Shown here: piece by piece, positions 61,080-64,000 of the stretch
How positions within the stretch are numbered: position 1 is the first letter of the stretch
How the letters are laid out: the number at the start of each line of letters is the position of its first letter
NCBI RefSeq assembly: GCF_020085105.1
Contig: NC_058043.1
Span: 7,197,667-7,261,666 of the forward strand
Direction of reading: 5' to 3'
Length of the DNA: 64,000 nucleotides
Source: Siniperca chuatsi
Lineage: Eukaryota > Chordata > Actinopteri > Centrarchiformes > Sinipercidae
Program-made: the position numbers and the translations under genes
Notes under the pieces: model-generated
Told to the model about the DNA's origin: nothing
The model's database searches: none
The model's input: only the letters and a program-made list of their open reading frames with translations

Positions 61080-61902
61080 TTAATTACAGTAATTACAATT
61101 ACAGGAATGATGACTCCATTTTTCCAGTGATCTGATTGGTCCGTACTGGACTGTTGACAGGTTTTGATCTGATCTTCTGAAGTGAACTTGCTCTGGAGCA
61201 AGTTAGCTCTGCAGCATAGGTTACCATAGTCATCTATCGCGGTTACCATGGTGATCTACCCTGGTTAAAAGTGAACCAGTTCTGTGATGCCAGAAAACCT
61301 GATTTAAACGCAAAGAAAGCTCGCTAAACAGCTAATCTGGCTTAGTGATACAGGCTCAGGCAACGACCCCACTGACAAGAAATAAAATAGGAACAATGGG
61401 CAGTGTTGCTTCAGGGAGGCTGGGGACTGAAGGCAGCAGACCTACATTCACTGACTCATCTGAAGATTTGATGATTAACTAATAATTCTTTGAGTCAGAA
61501 CTTTTCACTTGATTATTCACCTATTGTCTCCTGCACGGTTCACAGGTAGATACACTCTCCTCTCTGTCCCAGAACTCAGTCTTGCAGTTTTTCTTTTTCT
61601 TTCCACATCAGTGTTCAGTATTAGCAGCTGTTCTCGGAGAGCATCCAGTCAAACACAGTGTTAGCAGCCGCAGTTTGATTATTTTAAGTCTGGAACACTC
61701 TACAAGACGGTAGCCTTGATTTGACCACAACGGCTGATTTTCAAGATGGTGGAGAGTAAAAACAGCTCAGTTCCAGTCTCTCACGTACTGACTGAGGCTC
61801 AGTGTCACACTTCTGCCACACATGTAATCAGCTGAGCTTAGAACTGTCGTATTTATTAGACACCAGCATCTACTGTTACTCTCATCATATACATTATTAT
61901 CC

Positions 61903-61908
61903 AATAAA
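61903..61908 (+). terminator. nfs1: Poly(A) signal, probably nfs1
   Basis: Canonical AATAAA with GT/T-rich sequence 20-40 bases downstream. Confidence 0.55.
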
Positions 61909-61929
61909 GTGCTGCTTCATGATTATGCA

Positions 61930-62700
61930 ATGGACTTTTGTTTGTTTATTTTTATTGGGATAATTCTTGGACAAGTGCTACACACCACAGTATTCATAGC
62001 CTTATTTTGCAATGCCTCTACGCAAATACACACAACTCAGCAAACAGAACAAAACACAGACAATTAAAAATACCATACAAACTTAATGATTTATATTTAA
62101 TACCTAAGTTATATAACTGATAAAGTATTATCTAAAAAATATTACTTTATTACTACTGTCCACTAAACATCAGCAGAAGCAATGTACATAGAAGAGAAGT
62201 GAAATTTTTTCCCAATACCTCCTTGATTTTCATTTATACCTTGTATCTTACATACTATATAGTACACAAGTATACAACTAATATTAGTATAGTAAGTATA
62301 TATATTATACTGTAATACTAATATGTTTTAGCACCCATTATTACTAATTTTTACCCTTGTGTAAGTATTTTATGAGGTCATACAGTACTTGCTTGGATTA
62401 ACCTGGGTATGGCCCTGTGTATGTATCCTCTCACTGTCAAGTAAATAAATGAATGAATGCACATGTCCTATGATGAAGTAATAATGCTATTGTCCTTTCA
62501 GTTGATACTGTAATTGAGTGGTGCATATTCACACACAAATGTGCTATTAATCATAATAAGACAAATCAAAAACACAGTAAACTTGGGGCTTTTATGACCC
62601 CTGAGGGTCTGGGGCACCAGGGGAGTTGCTCACTTTGCCCTCTTGGTAATCCAGCAGTTCATATGCTCATATGTTTTGGCAAAATCTTGATCTGTAACGT
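61930..62700. other. AT-rich intergenic spacer
   Basis: Nothing beyond AT-rich sequence, including 'tactaatattagtatagtaagtatatata', is seen between the nfs1 poly(A) site and the Tc1-like element. Confidence 0.4.
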
Positions 62701-62718
62701 ACTTACATCTGTTAGATA

Positions 62719-63021
62719 CACTACATAGCCAAAAGCATGTGGACATCTGAACATTGCAGCCATGTGTGATGGTTGAACACGTGGGACCAAAACCATGGGC
62801 ATTAATCTAATGCTACAACAGCCTCCACTCTTCTGGGAAGACTTTCCACCATTCACCCCCCTTTCAGCCACAAGAGCATCATTGAGGTCCAACACTGATG
62901 TTGGGAGGTAAGGTCTGGCTCACAGTTCCCGTTCATCTTAAAGGTGCTGGATGGGACGGGGTCGAGGTCCGGGCTCTGTGTACGGGACATGGTGTCCACA
63001 TACTTTTGGACATATAGCGTG
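62719..63021. mobile_element. Tc1/mariner-like MITE
   Basis: Ends CACTACATAGCCAAAAGCAT plus 'gtggaca' and 'tgtccacatacttttggacatatagcgtg' are imperfect inverted repeats of about 28 bases. The left flank is TA. The interior ('tctaatgctacaacagcctccactcttctgggaag') is the standard filler of a widespread fish Tc1-type non-autonomous element. Confidence 0.65.
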
Positions 63022-63059
63022 AATGTACTCAGGGGAAATTAGACCTTCACGCGCCCATT

Positions 63060-63300
63060 AAGTTTCATTAGCCCTGTTCACCCGGTAGAGGGCGCTGTCG
63101 CTCTGACGTCAGGGAAACGCTTGGCCGTAGTCTCGCGTCGTCACGTCTGGTATCGCGGTGTTTGCGCCGACATTTCGTGCAGTAGCAACCCGCAGAGAGA
63201 AGAGGAGAGACGAAAAGAGCTTCGTTCATGAGTTAAACCTCAGTGTGTTTGTTGACAAATTTCTCGGTAAGAATCCAGCAGCGGTAGCTCGCTCAGTGAC
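63060..63300 (+). promoter_or_regulatory. CpG-rich promoter-like block with CTCF-like and CRE motifs
   Basis: CCGGTAGAGGGCGC at 63082-63095 fits the CTCF core with one mismatch. TGACGTCA at 63104-63111 is a perfect CRE. CpG density rises through 63180. A donor-like TCTCG|GTAAGA at about 63264/63265 suggests a first exon on the + strand. In human the genes next to NFS1 are ROMO1 and RBM39, so the start of an rbm39-like gene is plausible but unproven; its coding sequence would lie beyond the window. Confidence 0.5.
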
Positions 63301-63438
63301 ACACTCACACCGGGAGCCGAGCACGAGAGGAACCGCTTAAAGTGCGCATCCTGCTCGCTGCTCCGCTCTAACACACACACACACAAAGCAAGGTTCACTA
63401 ACTAGCTAGATGGCTAATGGAGTGTTAGCCTGCTCAGG

Positions 63439-63470
63439 TAGCTAAGCTAAGCTAAGCTAAGCTAAGCTAA
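63439..63470 (+). repeat. (GCTAA)n simple repeat
   Basis: Six GCTAA pentamers in the presumed first intron of the right-edge gene; the surroundings are rich in AGCTAGCT words. Confidence 0.9.
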
Positions 63471-64000
63471 ACTAGCTACATTCAGTATTTCTGCTGGGGA
63501 GCTAGCTAGCTAGTTAGATAGGATCTCGCTTTAGAGGATTTCATGTCGGATAACGTTATTTGTTTATTATAATGCTGCTTGTGTAAAGCGTTCAGGCAGG
63601 TTTGTTTAAAATGGTGTCTTGTACGTAGCTGCTAGCTACCGTTAGCTAGCTAATCGTCACATTATTAATATTATTATGTATTTTTTATTTCGGGTCAGCT
63701 CATGTTGTAGTTTCTTCACTGTATGAACCGATGAGGTTTGAGTTCTGAACTGTTTGTTTAGGCCTAATAGCCTATAGCTCAGTGTTTGTCGATTGCACTG
63801 CGGTTGCTGCGCACTGAAGAGCGCAAGCGCACGCCAGGTCCCCGGGCCGCGACGTCACACGTCCATCACAAAATGATTGATATGAGCAGGTAGAAAGTTG
63901 AGTGTTGTCATGGCGACATTCTGAATTTCAGAGAGTGAACAGTTTCACTGACTTGAGCCCTTCTCAGACATGGAGTCTGCAAAAGTGATGGCTGTTTGTC

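Larger units (their letters stand above)
60304..61925 (+). other. nfs1: nfs1 3'UTR
   Basis: From the stop to the AATAAA at 61903-61908, about 1.6 kb. It includes a (GAC/GAT)n run near 60340-60370 and the MITE at 60754-61079. The signal is followed by T/GT-rich DNA ('ggacttttgtttgtttattt'), fitting a real cleavage site. Earlier termination cannot be excluded. Confidence 0.5.

Noticed and set aside
61900-64000. ROMO1, the human neighbour of NFS1
   Set aside because: I looked for its Gly/Met-rich small protein pattern on both strands and did not see it; it may lie elsewhere or beyond the window.
1-64000. tRNA, rRNA and CRISPR arrays
   Set aside because: No cloverleaf with a GGTTCGANTCC box, no rRNA sequence and no regular direct-repeat/spacer array was seen; the tandem arrays here are micro- or minisatellites.

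Overview
The window is nuclear DNA from a ray-finned fish, most likely a percomorph teleost. It carries compact vertebrate genes with GT-AG introns, the fish-retained parathyroid hormone gene pth4, many (CA/TG)n tracts, and a dense set of short, mostly non-autonomous transposons of the kinds common in spiny-rayed fish. Five multi-exon protein-coding genes can be read through. In each, exon phases join without a break and the protein length matches its family.

Layout, left to right. 1-5.1 kb: repeat-rich DNA without a gene, holding a hAT-type element with a Harbinger-type MITE nested in it and a solo LTR. 5.16-8.45 kb: pth4 (+), with a TATA box, a non-coding first exon and two coding exons. 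8.45-13.1 kb: intergenic. 13.1-24 kb (CDS 14274-24018): cept1 (+), the dual choline/ethanolamine phosphotransferase, with a pair of equal-length, mutually exclusive-looking versions of one membrane-helix exon. 24-29.2 kb: cept1 3' flank and repeats. 29.2-36.1 kb: dram2 (+), a lysosomal autophagy modulator. 36.1-41.7 kb: repeats between two converging genes. 41.7-49.2 kb: a C6orf89/BRAP family gene (-), with a 5'-truncated restriction-like-endonuclease LINE sitting in (TA)n in its 5' intron. About 49.2-61.9 kb: nfs1 (+), the mitochondrial cysteine desulfurase, 13 coding exons, apparently divergent from the C6orf89-like gene. 63.06-63.3 kb: a CpG-rich promoter-like block with CTCF-like and CRE motifs, probably the start of the next gene.

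The genes do not form one pathway. cept1 makes phosphatidylcholine and phosphatidylethanolamine, dram2 acts at the lysosome, nfs1 supplies sulfur for Fe-S clusters and tRNA thiolation, and pth4 encodes a secreted peptide. cept1 and dram2 are also neighbours in human (1p13), so that link is old. The most interesting signals are the duplicated cept1 exon, the UG-rich 3' splice sites of nfs1, a ~110-nt inverted repeat with identical arms in nfs1 intron 1, and several fold-back elements inside transcribed regions. I saw no clearly new multi-gene system. All identifications come from reading the sequence and remembered family sequences; no search was run.
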